DNA from: Bacillus thuringiensis
Lineage (GTDB): Bacteria > Bacillota > Bacilli > Bacillales > Bacillaceae_G
Reading direction: 5' to 3'
Length of the DNA: 64,000 nt
Assembly (NCBI RefSeq): GCF_022095615.2
Contig: NZ_CP155559.1
Location: 741,501 to 805,500, forward strand
Shown here: positions 27,712 through 35,765 of the stretch, piece after piece
Layout of the letters: the number at the start of each line of letters is the position of its first letter
Position numbering within the stretch: position 1 is the stretch's first letter
Notes under the pieces: generated by a model
Databases searched by the model: none
What the model was told of the DNA's origin: nothing
Seen by the model: the letters and a program-made list of their open reading frames with translations, nothing else
Translations under genes and position numbers: made by a program

Positions 27712-29013
27712 TTAATGTGGTAAGAAAATCAATTGATAAGCGAACAAGATTCCAAATAAGTATACAAGTGGGTGAACAGAACGGAATTTACCTTTTGCCA
27801 CTTTCATAAGTGGGTATGAAATAAATCCAAGTGCGATACCTGTTGCGATACTTGATGTAAGTGGCATGCTTAAGATTACTAAGAATGCTGGGAATGCTTC
27901 ATCAAATGCGTCCCAATCGATGTGGCGAACTGAACCCATCATAAGACTACCAACGATAATTAATGATGGTGCAGTAATAGCTGATACACCAGAAACGGCA
28001 CTTACTAATGGTCCGAAGAATGCTGCTAGTGCGAATAGAACAGCTACTGTAACAGTTGTTAAACCAGTACGACCACCAGCTGCAACACCAGCAGATGATT
28101 CAATGTAAGCTGTTGATGGTGTTGTTCCAAACATAGAACCGATTGTTGCTGAGAATGAGTCAGATAGAAGAGCTCGTCCAGCTTTTGGAAGCTTTCCATC
28201 TTTCATAAAGCCACCTTGCTGAGCTACACCAAGTAATGTACCTGTTGTATCGAATAATGTAACAAGGAAGAATGAAAATACAACGCCGTACAATCCGTAG
28301 TTAATTACATCAGATACAGCAGTAATTGGATTTGAAACGATAATTCCTTCTGGTAATCCAGGCATTGATGTAACACCGTTTGAGAATGTTAATTGTCCTG
28401 TGAAGAAAGCGATAATACCAGTTAATAGCATTCCGATAAATAGCGCACCATTTACATTTAAAGACATAAGGACAATTGTAATTCCAAGTCCAGCTAATGC
28501 TAGTAGTACTGGAGCAGAGTGAAGATCACCAAGTCCAACTAAGTTTGCATCGTTTTTTGTAACGATACCTGTTAAACGTAAACCGATAAAGGCGATGAAA
28601 AGACCGATACCAGCAGTAATTGCATGTTTTAAGTTTTCAGGAATTGCTTCCATTAATTTTGTACGGAAAGATGTGAATGATAACAAAATTAAAATCATAC
28701 CTGCTACGAATACAGCAGAGAATGCAATTGCGAAAGTCATGCCTTCATGAGCTTTTACAACAGAGTAAGAGAAGTAAGCATTTAATCCCATACCTGGTGC
28801 AATTGCGATTGGTAAGTTTGTAAAGATCGCCATAAATAATGTTCCGACAACAGCAGCGATAATTGTTGCTGTAAATGCTTGTTCAAATGGAACGCCTGCA
28901 TCCCCAAGGATGACAGGGTTTACGACAATGATATATGCCATTGTTAAGAAGGTAATAATACCTGCCATAATTTCAGTTTTAATAGAAGTTTTATGTTTTG
29001 AAAGGTTAAACAT
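27712..29013 (-). CDS. NCS2-family purine permease (AzgA/PbuG type)
   Basis: A 433-residue permease with about 12-14 membrane segments. Family marks are the opening GIITFLTMAYIIVVNP, the substrate-site helix FSFFLVTLFDTTGTLLGVA and the GTTPSTAYIESSAGVAAGGRTGL stretch (read in parts). Proteins of this group carry hypoxanthine, guanine or adenine with protons; PbuG of B. subtilis is the likely counterpart. The start is the ATG after aaaggatgttta; a longer frame adds 12 residues without a site. I looked for a purine riboswitch in its leader and found none. Confidence 0.9.
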   Translation of the reverse strand: MFNLSKHKTSIKTEIMAGIITFLTMAYIIVVNPVILGDAGVPFEQAFTATIIAAVVGTLFMAIFTNLPIAIAPGMGLNAYFSYSVVKAHEGMTFAIAFSAVFVAGMILILLSFTSFRTKLMEAIPENLKHAITAGIGLFIAFIGLRLTGIVTKNDANLVGLGDLHSAPVLLALAGLGITIVLMSLNVNGALFIGMLLTGIIAFFTGQLTFSNGVTSMPGLPEGIIVSNPITAVSDVINYGLYGVVFSFFLVTLFDTTGTLLGVAQQGGFMKDGKLPKAGRALLSDSFSATIGSMFGTTPSTAYIESSAGVAAGGRTGLTTVTVAVLFALAAFFGPLVSAVSGVSAITAPSLIIVGSLMMGSVRHIDWDAFDEAFPAFLVILSMPLTSSIATGIALGFISYPLMKVAKGKFRSVHPLVYLFGILFAYQLIFLPH

Positions 29014-29033
29014 ATAAACATCCTTTCTGTTTA

Positions 29034-29068
29034 CGAATAATTTCCACAACAGTTATATATAATATTCG
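29034..29068. promoter_or_regulatory. Possible PurR box pair
   Basis: acgaataat (from 29033) and atattcgt (to 29069) form an inverted pair with CGAA...TTCG cores 27 bases apart, just upstream of the permease. The orientation is that of Bacillus PurBoxes, but the spacing is a little wide and the flanks are poor. Confidence 0.3.
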
Positions 29069-29214
29069 TTTTTTAACTATTTTGCAATAGTTTTGCATAA
29101 AAAGTTTATAACAACTCATATTTTGTGTCTTAAATTCGAATATTAATCGTAAAACGATGTGTGAATTGCAGTTTTTATTGTGCGCATTATAAGGAAAAGG
29201 AGTTGAGAGAAGCT

Positions 29215-30081
29215 ATGCCACAGCAAAAAAACTTTGTAACAATGCCTGCGCAACATCAAAATAAACAGCCTGGTATTGAATCATTAATGAATCCACGTCC
29301 CCAGTTTGAAGATCCGAATTATAAAGGTAGCGAAAAGTTAAAAGGAAAGAATGTATTAATTACAGGAGGAGATAGTGGGATTGGACGAGCTGTTTCCATC
29401 GCTTTTGCGAAAGAGGGGGCAAATATTGCGATTGCGTATTTAGATGAGGATGAAGATGCAAATGAGACGAAGCGACGTGTAGAACAAGAAGGTGTAAAGT
29501 GTGTGTTGTTACCGGGTGATTTAAGCGATGAACAGCATTGTAAAGATATTGTAGAAGAGACCGTTCGGCAGCTAGGTAGTTTACATGTTTTGGTAAATAA
29601 TGTCGCGCAGCAATATCCGCAGCAAGGATTAGAGTATATTACAGCAGAACAGCTAGAAAAGACTTTTCGTATTAATATTTTTTCTTATTTTCACGTTACG
29701 AAAGCAGCACTTTCTCATTTAAAGCAAGGGGATGTCATTATAAATACGGCGTCTATCGTTGCGTATGAAGGAAATGAAACTTTAATTGATTATTCCGCAA
29801 CGAAAGGAGCAATCGTAGCTTTTACAAGATCACTTTCTCAATCGTTAGTGCAAAAAGGGATTCGTGTAAATGGTGTAGCGCCGGGACCAATTTGGACACC
29901 ACTTATCCCATCGAGTTTTGATGAGAAGAAAGTCTCTCAGTTTGGGAGTAATGTTCCAATGCAAAGACCTGGTCAACCATATGAACTAGCGCCAGCATAT
30001 GTATACTTAGCGTCTGGTGATTCATCCTATGTTACCGGGCAAATGATACATGTAAATGGGGGTGTTATCGTAAATGGATAG
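29215..30081 (+). CDS. SDR-family oxidoreductase
   Basis: A 288-residue short-chain dehydrogenase with an N-terminal extension of about 40 residues typical of the YdaD/YhdF/GS39 group. The cofactor motif is TGGDSGIGRA; NNVAQQYPQ replaces the usual NNAG, and the catalytic residues are the serine in NTASIVAY and Y-x-x-x-K in DYSATKGA. The substrate is unknown; relatives in B. subtilis are general stress proteins. I chose the ATG after aaggagttgagagaagct; an upstream ATG at 29161 adds a segment unlike the family. Confidence 0.9.
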   Translation: MPQQKNFVTMPAQHQNKQPGIESLMNPRPQFEDPNYKGSEKLKGKNVLITGGDSGIGRAVSIAFAKEGANIAIAYLDEDEDANETKRRVEQEGVKCVLLPGDLSDEQHCKDIVEETVRQLGSLHVLVNNVAQQYPQQGLEYITAEQLEKTFRINIFSYFHVTKAALSHLKQGDVIINTASIVAYEGNETLIDYSATKGAIVAFTRSLSQSLVQKGIRVNGVAPGPIWTPLIPSSFDEKKVSQFGSNVPMQRPGQPYELAPAYVYLASGDSSYVTGQMIHVNGGVIVNG

Positions 30082-30147
30082 TTTTCATTTATAAGAGCAA
30101 AGTAAAGTTAATTCCACTTATTATAGTGAGCGCTAGGGGGGATATAG

Positions 30148-30909
30148 ATGAAAAAGTTATGTTTCTTCATACTATTATTTTTCATCCTACCGGTTAGTGC
30201 TTTTGCTGATACAGATCATTTAATATTAGTGAATCTTATGACAAACCAGTTGTCTTTTTTTGAAAATGGAAATTATAAAAAAACATTCCCCGTAACAACT
30301 GGAAGAGATCGTACACCTACGCCTGAAGGTAGTTTTTGTATTATAACTAAATTTAAAAATAAAGAATATCATCGAAAAAAAATACCTGGTGGTGCGCCAA
30401 ATAATCCTCTCGGTACACGTTGGTTAGGTCTGGATAAAAAGGAGTATGCAATTCATGGAACAAATCGGGAATGGACGATTGGAAGCCGAGAGTCAAATGG
30501 TTGTATTCGCATGCATGATCGGGATATACAATGGTTATATGATCGGGTGCAATTACAGACGAAAGTAATTATTTCTCGCTTTCATACGAGCCCCGAGTAT
30601 GAAGCGAATAAGCTTGGTTACCGCGTTGTGAGCTGGAATGGTCGTAAAGTAGAAGAAGAGCAAATTGGCATGCTTACGTTAGTAGACCGCGTGGATATAT
30701 ATTGGCAAGAACCAAATGGACAGTTAACAAAAGTGAAAACGATATTGCCAAACGAAAGATATGCAGTGTACTCAAAACGAAAAGATGGAATATATTATAT
30801 AGGAAATAATTTGTATATAGTGGATGAAACAGGAGAAAAAATTCGTTATGAGCAAATTCCTACTTCGACTTTAAGTAATATATATAAACGGAAATATAAT
30901 ATTCCGTAA
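30148..30909 (+). CDS. Exported L,D-transpeptidase (YkuD domain)
   Basis: A 253-residue secreted protein. A signal peptide (about residues 1-20, ending SAFAD) is followed by the YkuD catalytic domain (about 25-145) with the active-site pattern HGTN and SRESNGCIRM, the cysteine being the nucleophile. It makes 3-3 peptidoglycan cross-links or attaches proteins. The C-terminal 100 residues have no domain I recognise. The ribosome binding site is taggggggatata. Confidence 0.92.
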   Translation: MKKLCFFILLFFILPVSAFADTDHLILVNLMTNQLSFFENGNYKKTFPVTTGRDRTPTPEGSFCIITKFKNKEYHRKKIPGGAPNNPLGTRWLGLDKKEYAIHGTNREWTIGSRESNGCIRMHDRDIQWLYDRVQLQTKVIISRFHTSPEYEANKLGYRVVSWNGRKVEEEQIGMLTLVDRVDIYWQEPNGQLTKVKTILPNERYAVYSKRKDGIYYIGNNLYIVDETGEKIRYEQIPTSTLSNIYKRKYNIP

Positions 30910-30941
30910 TGGCTACCGTATTATAGACGGTAGCTTATTTC
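30909..30941 (+). terminator. Probable terminator after L,D-transpeptidase
   Basis: Stem gctaccgt/acggtagc with a short loop, then ttatttct. The T stretch is interrupted, so efficiency may be modest. Confidence 0.6.
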
Positions 30942-31012
30942 TACTTTGAGTTTAACTGCAACTATTGTATTTTGCTGAATATAATACAGTACAGATAGGG
31001 GGCGGTTACATT

Positions 31013-31264
31013 ATGAAAAGTGAATTTGCTTTTAAAGTTTTCTTAGTAACGACCTGTTTATTTATCGTGTATTTGTATGCGTTTCTCGTCTTCTCTTTTT
31101 ATGTTCCATATTTTGATTTAATATTGTTTTTCGGATTTATTTGGGCATTTGTGAAAGCGAGAGAAGGAGAGAAGAGTATATATCGGCGCATTACCCTATG
31201 CGGGACAGCTATTCTTGTTATTTTGTATTTTTTTATCATGCATGATTTTTGGAGAGGGATGTAA
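31013..31264 (+). CDS. Small membrane protein
   Basis: An 83-residue protein with about three hydrophobic segments and a short charged loop (KAREGEKSIYRR) between the second and third. No family recognised. The ATG at 31013 lies after gggggcggtta; the frame extends 48 bases further up to another ATG but without a site. A strong terminator follows at once. Confidence 0.65.
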   Translation: MKSEFAFKVFLVTTCLFIVYLYAFLVFSFYVPYFDLILFFGFIWAFVKAREGEKSIYRRITLCGTAILVILYFFIMHDFWRGM

Positions 31265-31296
31265 AAAAAGCATACGAGTAATCGTATGCTTTTTAT
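31264..31296. terminator. Terminator, probably bidirectional
   Basis: A 12-bp or longer stem built on aaagcatacga/tcgtatgcttt with A and T runs on either side. It separates the small membrane gene from the converging DUF1540 gene. Confidence 0.85.
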
Positions 31297-31298
31297 GT

Positions 31299-31514
31299 TT
31301 AATATTTTGGCTTAAACGTATGACAACAAGTTTCTACACTCGTTGCTACAGAACTTTCTAGCGTCTCGTTTGTTAAAACCGCGCCTGTATACGAATCATT
31401 TGCATTCGAACCAGCCTCTTGTGCATCTGGTTGAACAACGATTGCACTTGCTTGACAAAAGTTACCTTGTCCCCAAAATGAGCAATTGGAAACAGAACAT
31501 TTCACTTCTGGCAT
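31299..31514 (-). CDS. DUF1540 protein
   Basis: A 71-residue protein with the DUF1540 pattern: VKCSVSNCSFWGQGNFCQAS near the N-terminus and a C-terminal CCHTF pair, five cysteines that may bind metal. The function of the family is unknown; such proteins are common in Bacilli. The ribosome binding site is aaggaggggg. Confidence 0.85.
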   Translation of the reverse strand: MPEVKCSVSNCSFWGQGNFCQASAIVVQPDAQEAGSNANDSYTGAVLTNETLESSVATSVETCCHTFKPKY

Positions 31515-31586
31515 AAAACCCCCTCCTTATACATTAGTTTGGGATTTTATGTCCATTTCATGTGTAGAAGGAGTTTCCTTTTCTCG

Positions 31587-32039
31587 TTATTTTTTCGTTT
31601 GTTCAAGCCATTCTTTTAATTTGTCTTCTGGTTGTTCACCACTAATACGACTTACTTCTTTGCCATCTTTAAAGTGAATGATTGTCGGAGTTCCTTTAAT
31701 TTTATATTCATCCCAAGGAACATCTAGTTTTTCAATATCCATAACTTTCATATCAATGTTCAAGTCTTTAGCCATCGGTACTACGACAGGAGATAACTTT
31801 TGACAATGAACACAAGATGTTTGATAAAAGTATACTGTTTCTTCTTTTTTCTCTTTTAAATTCTTTTGAAGATCTGAAAGAGAGATTTTATTTGTATAGT
31901 AGTCAGGGCCATTTGTCTTACTATCAGTAGCATTATCAATTTTTTGGCTAGTAGCATTTTTTTCTTCCATTTGTGTGACAGCGAAAATTGCTGCAAACAA
32001 GGCGATAATAATACCACCAAATATAAGCATTTTTTTCAT
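31587..32039 (-). CDS. Membrane-anchored thioredoxin-like protein
   Basis: A 150-residue protein with an N-terminal membrane anchor (about 1-22) and an extracytoplasmic thioredoxin fold. The redox motif is CVHC in YQTSCVHCQKLSP, and the cis-proline loop reads KGTPTIIHF. It lies 12 bases downstream of a DsbB-like gene, so the pair probably oxidises thiols outside the membrane (BdbA/BdbD-like role). The ribosome binding site is aaggagatgaaac. Confidence 0.9.
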   Translation of the reverse strand: MKKMLIFGGIIIALFAAIFAVTQMEEKNATSQKIDNATDSKTNGPDYYTNKISLSDLQKNLKEKKEETVYFYQTSCVHCQKLSPVVVPMAKDLNIDMKVMDIEKLDVPWDEYKIKGTPTIIHFKDGKEVSRISGEQPEDKLKEWLEQTKK

Positions 32040-32051
32040 TGTTTCATCTCC

Positions 32052-32471
32052 TTATTTGTTTTTAATTACAATAAAGCTACAAACAGCGATTATGATAAAG
32101 CCGATAAGTGCTAAAAACGGGATTGTCACAAAGCCGAACCAGTTTATGTATTCTCCCGTACATGGTACACGACCGCAAGCTGCGCCAGCAGCTGAAAATG
32201 CCGCGATTTTTTGAATTGCATAGTGATATAAAGAAATACAAGCACCAATACTTGCGATTGGTAAAGAATAACTTGCGATACGGTAATCTTTTTTTACTAC
32301 AGCGATACCGAGCCATAAAACGAATGGATACATAAAAATACGTTGATACCAACAAAGGACGCAAGGCTCAAATTTCATGATTTCGGAAAAGTATAGACTT
32401 CCTAGTGTAGCGATAAAAGAAGCTCCCCACGCGGTAAATAAAGCATATTCTTGCTTTTTTTCTCGTCCCAT
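32052..32471 (-). CDS. bdbC: Disulfide bond formation protein, DsbB family
   Basis: A 139-residue membrane protein with four helices. The two cysteine pairs of the family are present: CVLC after helix 1 and C...C in AACGRVPCTGE between helices 3 and 4. It passes electrons from its thioredoxin-like partner to quinone. First gene of a two-gene minus-strand operon with the downstream thioredoxin-like gene. Confidence 0.93.
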   Translation of the reverse strand: MGREKKQEYALFTAWGASFIATLGSLYFSEIMKFEPCVLCWYQRIFMYPFVLWLGIAVVKKDYRIASYSLPIASIGACISLYHYAIQKIAAFSAAGAACGRVPCTGEYINWFGFVTIPFLALIGFIIIAVCSFIVIKNK

Positions 32472-32597
32472 ATTTTATACCTCACTTATAATAGTTACAT
32501 ACTAAATTATAGTATGAAGTGGCACAGAAAAGAAAGAAAAAATATGTTTATCAATAAAAGTTTTATAAGGGGAAACTTTTATTGATATAAACATTTT

Positions 32598-32631
32598 AAA
32601 AAAGCGCTATTCTCCAGAAGAGAATAGCGCT
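32598..32631 (-). terminator. Terminator of the YhdB-like gene
   Basis: A 12-bp stem (32603-32614 with 32620-32631). On the minus strand the stem is followed by a T run. Confidence 0.88.
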
Positions 32632-32636
32632 ATATT

Positions 32637-32885
32637 TTACATTTGAATTTGCTCTACTTCATCTATATGTGACTTTTGGGATGCGTGGTCAATATATTGA
32701 AATAGGAGCTGCAATTGTTTGTCAACTTCTGGTAGTTCTTTACTGTATTGATAAGCGTGTAAAAAATGCTCAATACGTTTAGAAAATAATTGATCGTTCG
32801 TTTGAACCATGAGAACGAGTAATTTATCCCAATTACAGCAATACGTGTAATAGAGAGCTTTATCATAGTCGTTATATGTTTGCAC
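32637..32885 (-). CDS. YhdB-like small protein
   Basis: An 82-residue soluble protein that opens with DYDKALYYTY and has the SKRIEHFLHAYQYS helix. I recognise this as similar to the YhdB family of Bacillus, of unknown function. The start is GTG, seven bases after aggagggt. Stand-alone gene with its own terminator. Confidence 0.75.
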   Translation of the reverse strand: MQTYNDYDKALYYTYCCNWDKLLVLMVQTNDQLFSKRIEHFLHAYQYSKELPEVDKQLQLLFQYIDHASQKSHIDEVEQIQM

Positions 32886-32982
32886 TGTGTACCCTCCTTA
32901 CTGAGGAGTTATATATAGTGTGTGAAAAGCAAGGAGAAATACACTTGAAAGAATTTGTTAAGAAAAAAAGTGAATGAAAAGA

Positions 32983-33006
32983 AAAAACGAGGTATTTCCT
33001 CGTTTT
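32983..33006 (-). terminator. Terminator of the PCYCGC lipoprotein gene
   Basis: Stem aaaacgagg/cctcgtttt, loop tattt region. On the minus strand it is followed by a T run. Confidence 0.85.
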
Positions 33007-33515
33007 TAAGCTTTTGGCATTGGCGTAGGTGTTGGCTTGCCGTAACCCTCTTTGTATTTATTGTCGATATAGTTGCGGATTTCCAGCGTTGATTTTCCTT
33101 TTTGTTTCATGGAAGCAGATTCAACAGCTATTTCTAGGCAATTGACACAAGTCGTCGCGTGGGAATCCCAAACAACTTCACCATTCTTTTTAATTTCACG
33201 AATAAAGCAATTTTTATTATTTTTATGCCCTACACTTTCACCGCAACCGCAGTAACATGGAATCCAATCTAATAACTCTGCATTTTGTCCAGCGACAGTG
33301 TAGATATCTTTCATTTGTGGATCAAGCTTGTCTAGGAAAGTAGGAAGTGTGTCGACTCCTTTTGTTTTTTCTTGAATGTCAGCTTGCTGAGTATGCGATG
33401 CGTGGTCATGCTCTTCTTTTGGTTCAGAAGATTTTTTGTCATTTGTACTCGTACTTCCGCATCCAGCAAGAATTAGGCTTAGTACTGCAAGTAAAGAAAA
33501 TACATACTTTTTCAT
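33006..33515 (-). CDS. PCYCGC-motif lipoprotein
   Basis: A 169-residue lipoprotein: signal peptide with lipobox LAGC (about residue 19), a His/Glu-rich linker (EEHDHASHT), then the family motif PCYCGCGESVGHKNNKNCF. A further CVNC pair follows. The clustered Cys/His could bind a metal or act in redox reactions; the function is unknown. It ends in a proline-rich tail (PTPTPMPKA). It lies near the DsbB/thioredoxin pair but in a separate unit. Confidence 0.88.
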   Translation of the reverse strand: MKKYVFSLLAVLSLILAGCGSTSTNDKKSSEPKEEHDHASHTQQADIQEKTKGVDTLPTFLDKLDPQMKDIYTVAGQNAELLDWIPCYCGCGESVGHKNNKNCFIREIKKNGEVVWDSHATTCVNCLEIAVESASMKQKGKSTLEIRNYIDNKYKEGYGKPTPTPMPKA

Positions 33516-33560
33516 TCGCTTGTCCCCTTTACAAATGTATTAATCAAATTGTATCAAATA

Positions 33561-34670
33561 TCAGGGGGCGTTGGGTGAAGATTTTTTCGACTGATTTTTG
33601 AATCGCCACCGCAGTGAATGGAATAGAAATAAAATGGGGATATAAGCGTATACAATATATAAGCCGGCCTGAGAAAGTACGGTATTTAATGTATTGATGC
33701 TTTCCCTGTTTGTGAAAAACAGAGATGAAACAAATATAGTCGCGATAAACAATGGCAATGTAATGTTAAATGGTATGTGAAAAGAGTATTTACTAATACG
33801 ACAAGAAGACCAAATGGTTAAACAAAGATTAGGTAAAATAATAAGAAACCAGATGAAAATAATAATGTATTCAAATCGCTGAATGAATGGCACTTTAATA
33901 ATTTTTAGCATCGTTAAAGTAGGCCAAATTGTATGATGCAGTTGCCCCTGACTATAGTACATAAGGGAAACGATTGCTAGTATTACATATAAAATAGTTG
34001 TGAAAGCAATCCCGCCATGTGCCCATTTATGTAGTGATTTTCCCTTTTTAATAAGTGGATAAAAGATAAGAATTGCTTCAAATCCAAGAAACTCTAATGC
34101 AGATGCTTTCGCTGAATATAGAATGTCTGCAGGTGAATGGGTGAAAATAGGTAAAACATTACGGACATGTGCGTATTTCATAGGGAAAATTAAGAAGAAT
34201 AGTACGAAAATTGGTATTATGACGCCCCAAAAACACATTCCTGTTACAGAGCGGAAGCCGCCTTTTATTACGTAATACGTCACGAGTAAAAATAATAATG
34301 TTAATTTCCATGGCTTAATTGTAGGAAAGACCCAAACTTGAATGACTTCAATATATGTACGAAGAACAGTAAGGCAAAATAAGAGAAGATATGCGGCAAA
34401 GCACATAGACAAAAAGGTTCCAATCCATTTTCCGAAACATGTCGTATGAATGGTCATCAAATCATTGTCTTTATCTAACATCTTTAACATACAAAACAGT
34501 ACGATATGAGTTAAGACACCCGCAACAATAAGGGAAATCCAAGAATCATAACCAGCATATTGTGCAATAACTCGTTGGTATCCTAACACGCCTACTCCAA
34601 TTTGAAGAGAGTGTAATAAAAGAAATGTGAAATAAGGGGAAACAGTCATTGTTTTATTTTGCTCAGCCAT
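33561..34670 (-). CDS. Spore germinant receptor, B subunit
   Basis: A 369-residue GerAB/GerKB-type integral membrane protein with about ten helices and homology to amino acid permeases (APC fold). It sits in the spore inner membrane and is thought to bind the germinant. It is the last gene of the operon; it starts 12 bases past the C-subunit gene. Which receptor this is (germinant class) cannot be read from the sequence. Confidence 0.92.
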   Translation of the reverse strand: MAEQNKTMTVSPYFTFLLLHSLQIGVGVLGYQRVIAQYAGYDSWISLIVAGVLTHIVLFCMLKMLDKDNDLMTIHTTCFGKWIGTFLSMCFAAYLLLFCLTVLRTYIEVIQVWVFPTIKPWKLTLLFLLVTYYVIKGGFRSVTGMCFWGVIIPIFVLFFLIFPMKYAHVRNVLPIFTHSPADILYSAKASALEFLGFEAILIFYPLIKKGKSLHKWAHGGIAFTTILYVILAIVSLMYYSQGQLHHTIWPTLTMLKIIKVPFIQRFEYIIIFIWFLIILPNLCLTIWSSCRISKYSFHIPFNITLPLFIATIFVSSLFFTNRESINTLNTVLSQAGLYIVYAYIPILFLFHSLRWRFKNQSKKSSPNAP

Positions 34671-34682
34671 TGTAATACCTCA

Positions 34683-35765
34683 CTATTCTCCGATACCAGA
34701 TTGCACAACATTGATTTGTACGTGAACAGCAACATCTACATTAGGGTACATTTCTTGAATTTGTTTTATAGTCCATTTTCTTGAATGACTACGAATTTCT
34801 TCCCGTATCCCTATCGGATCGACCTCTTTTTTTTGGAATTGTTTTATTAATTCGTTTAAATGTTTCTCAACTGTTTTTTCTACATGTTTTTTTATGTAAG
34901 TTATGTTTTCGTTTTTCGCTAAATCAAGCCAGCTTGGAGCGCTTTTTATGAGTCCGTTTAATTTTAGGTGAATATGAACTTTCGGCATGTCACCAGTATC
35001 GGAAATGTAACAAACGCTCTTTCCAGATAAGTTTTGAGTGGCAATTAATCCTTTATGGTTACCTTGCTGTATTGGAACTTCGTAACGACCATTTGTAGTT
35101 GGATTAAGGAGTAATTTTAATAAAAAAGATCCTTTTTTATCTGTGTACATAACCACTTTATCCTTTTTTAAAAAAGCGAGTCCTTTAATGGAAGCGGACT
35201 TGTCTTCATCCATTTCAATATAAGGAAGAAATGGATCGCATCCTGATGAATAAAAGTTATATAAAAAAATATTTAAAGCAGTCCGTGGAATCGTTTCGGT
35301 TTCTATGTTTTGCTCCAGTAAGTCAGACAGATATAGTGATCCATTTGTTTTAATATGTTTGAGCAGTTTTTCTGTAGAACCGTCTACCAGTGCTAGTTGA
35401 ACATCTCGACCAATATTAGGATCACGTTGCAAATTATTTATAATATCGCCAATTCCATGTTCGCCAATGGATTTTCCAAAAAGCACAACACGCATTTGAC
35501 CGACAGCGATAGTATGAGGCGATTTTGCATTTAGTCGTGAAGATATTGTTTCAATCGTGCCAGCAGTAGTTGACTGAGTTTCTGGTTTTGATTGAACGCC
35601 TTTTGTGTAATCGGGATATAAAATCGTCCCGCGAAATTGTTTGTCTTTCGTTATATCAAATCCACCTACATGAATCATTCGCTGTGTGTCTACTATATTC
35701 GGTTGTGTACATCCCGATTGGAAAATTAAAACGATAATAGCAAAGTACAATAAAATTTTTTTCAT
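34683..35765 (-). CDS. Spore germinant receptor, C subunit (lipoprotein)
   Basis: A 360-residue GerAC/GerKC-type lipoprotein. The signal peptide ends with the lipobox QSGC (Cys about residue 19), followed by the three-domain GerC fold, with the family stretch HTIAVGQMRVVLFGKSIGEHG. The start overlaps the end of the A gene by four bases (ATGA). Confidence 0.93.
   Translation of the reverse strand: MKKILLYFAIIVLIFQSGCTQPNIVDTQRMIHVGGFDITKDKQFRGTILYPDYTKGVQSKPETQSTTAGTIETISSRLNAKSPHTIAVGQMRVVLFGKSIGEHGIGDIINNLQRDPNIGRDVQLALVDGSTEKLLKHIKTNGSLYLSDLLEQNIETETIPRTALNIFLYNFYSSGCDPFLPYIEMDEDKSASIKGLAFLKKDKVVMYTDKKGSFLLKLLLNPTTNGRYEVPIQQGNHKGLIATQNLSGKSVCYISDTGDMPKVHIHLKLNGLIKSAPSWLDLAKNENITYIKKHVEKTVEKHLNELIKQFQKKEVDPIGIREEIRSHSRKWTIKQIQEMYPNVDVAVHVQINVVQSGIGE

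Noticed and set aside
29014..29160. Purine riboswitch before the AzgA/PbuG-type permease
   Set aside because: None of the conserved purine-aptamer core could be found on the minus strand of the leader.
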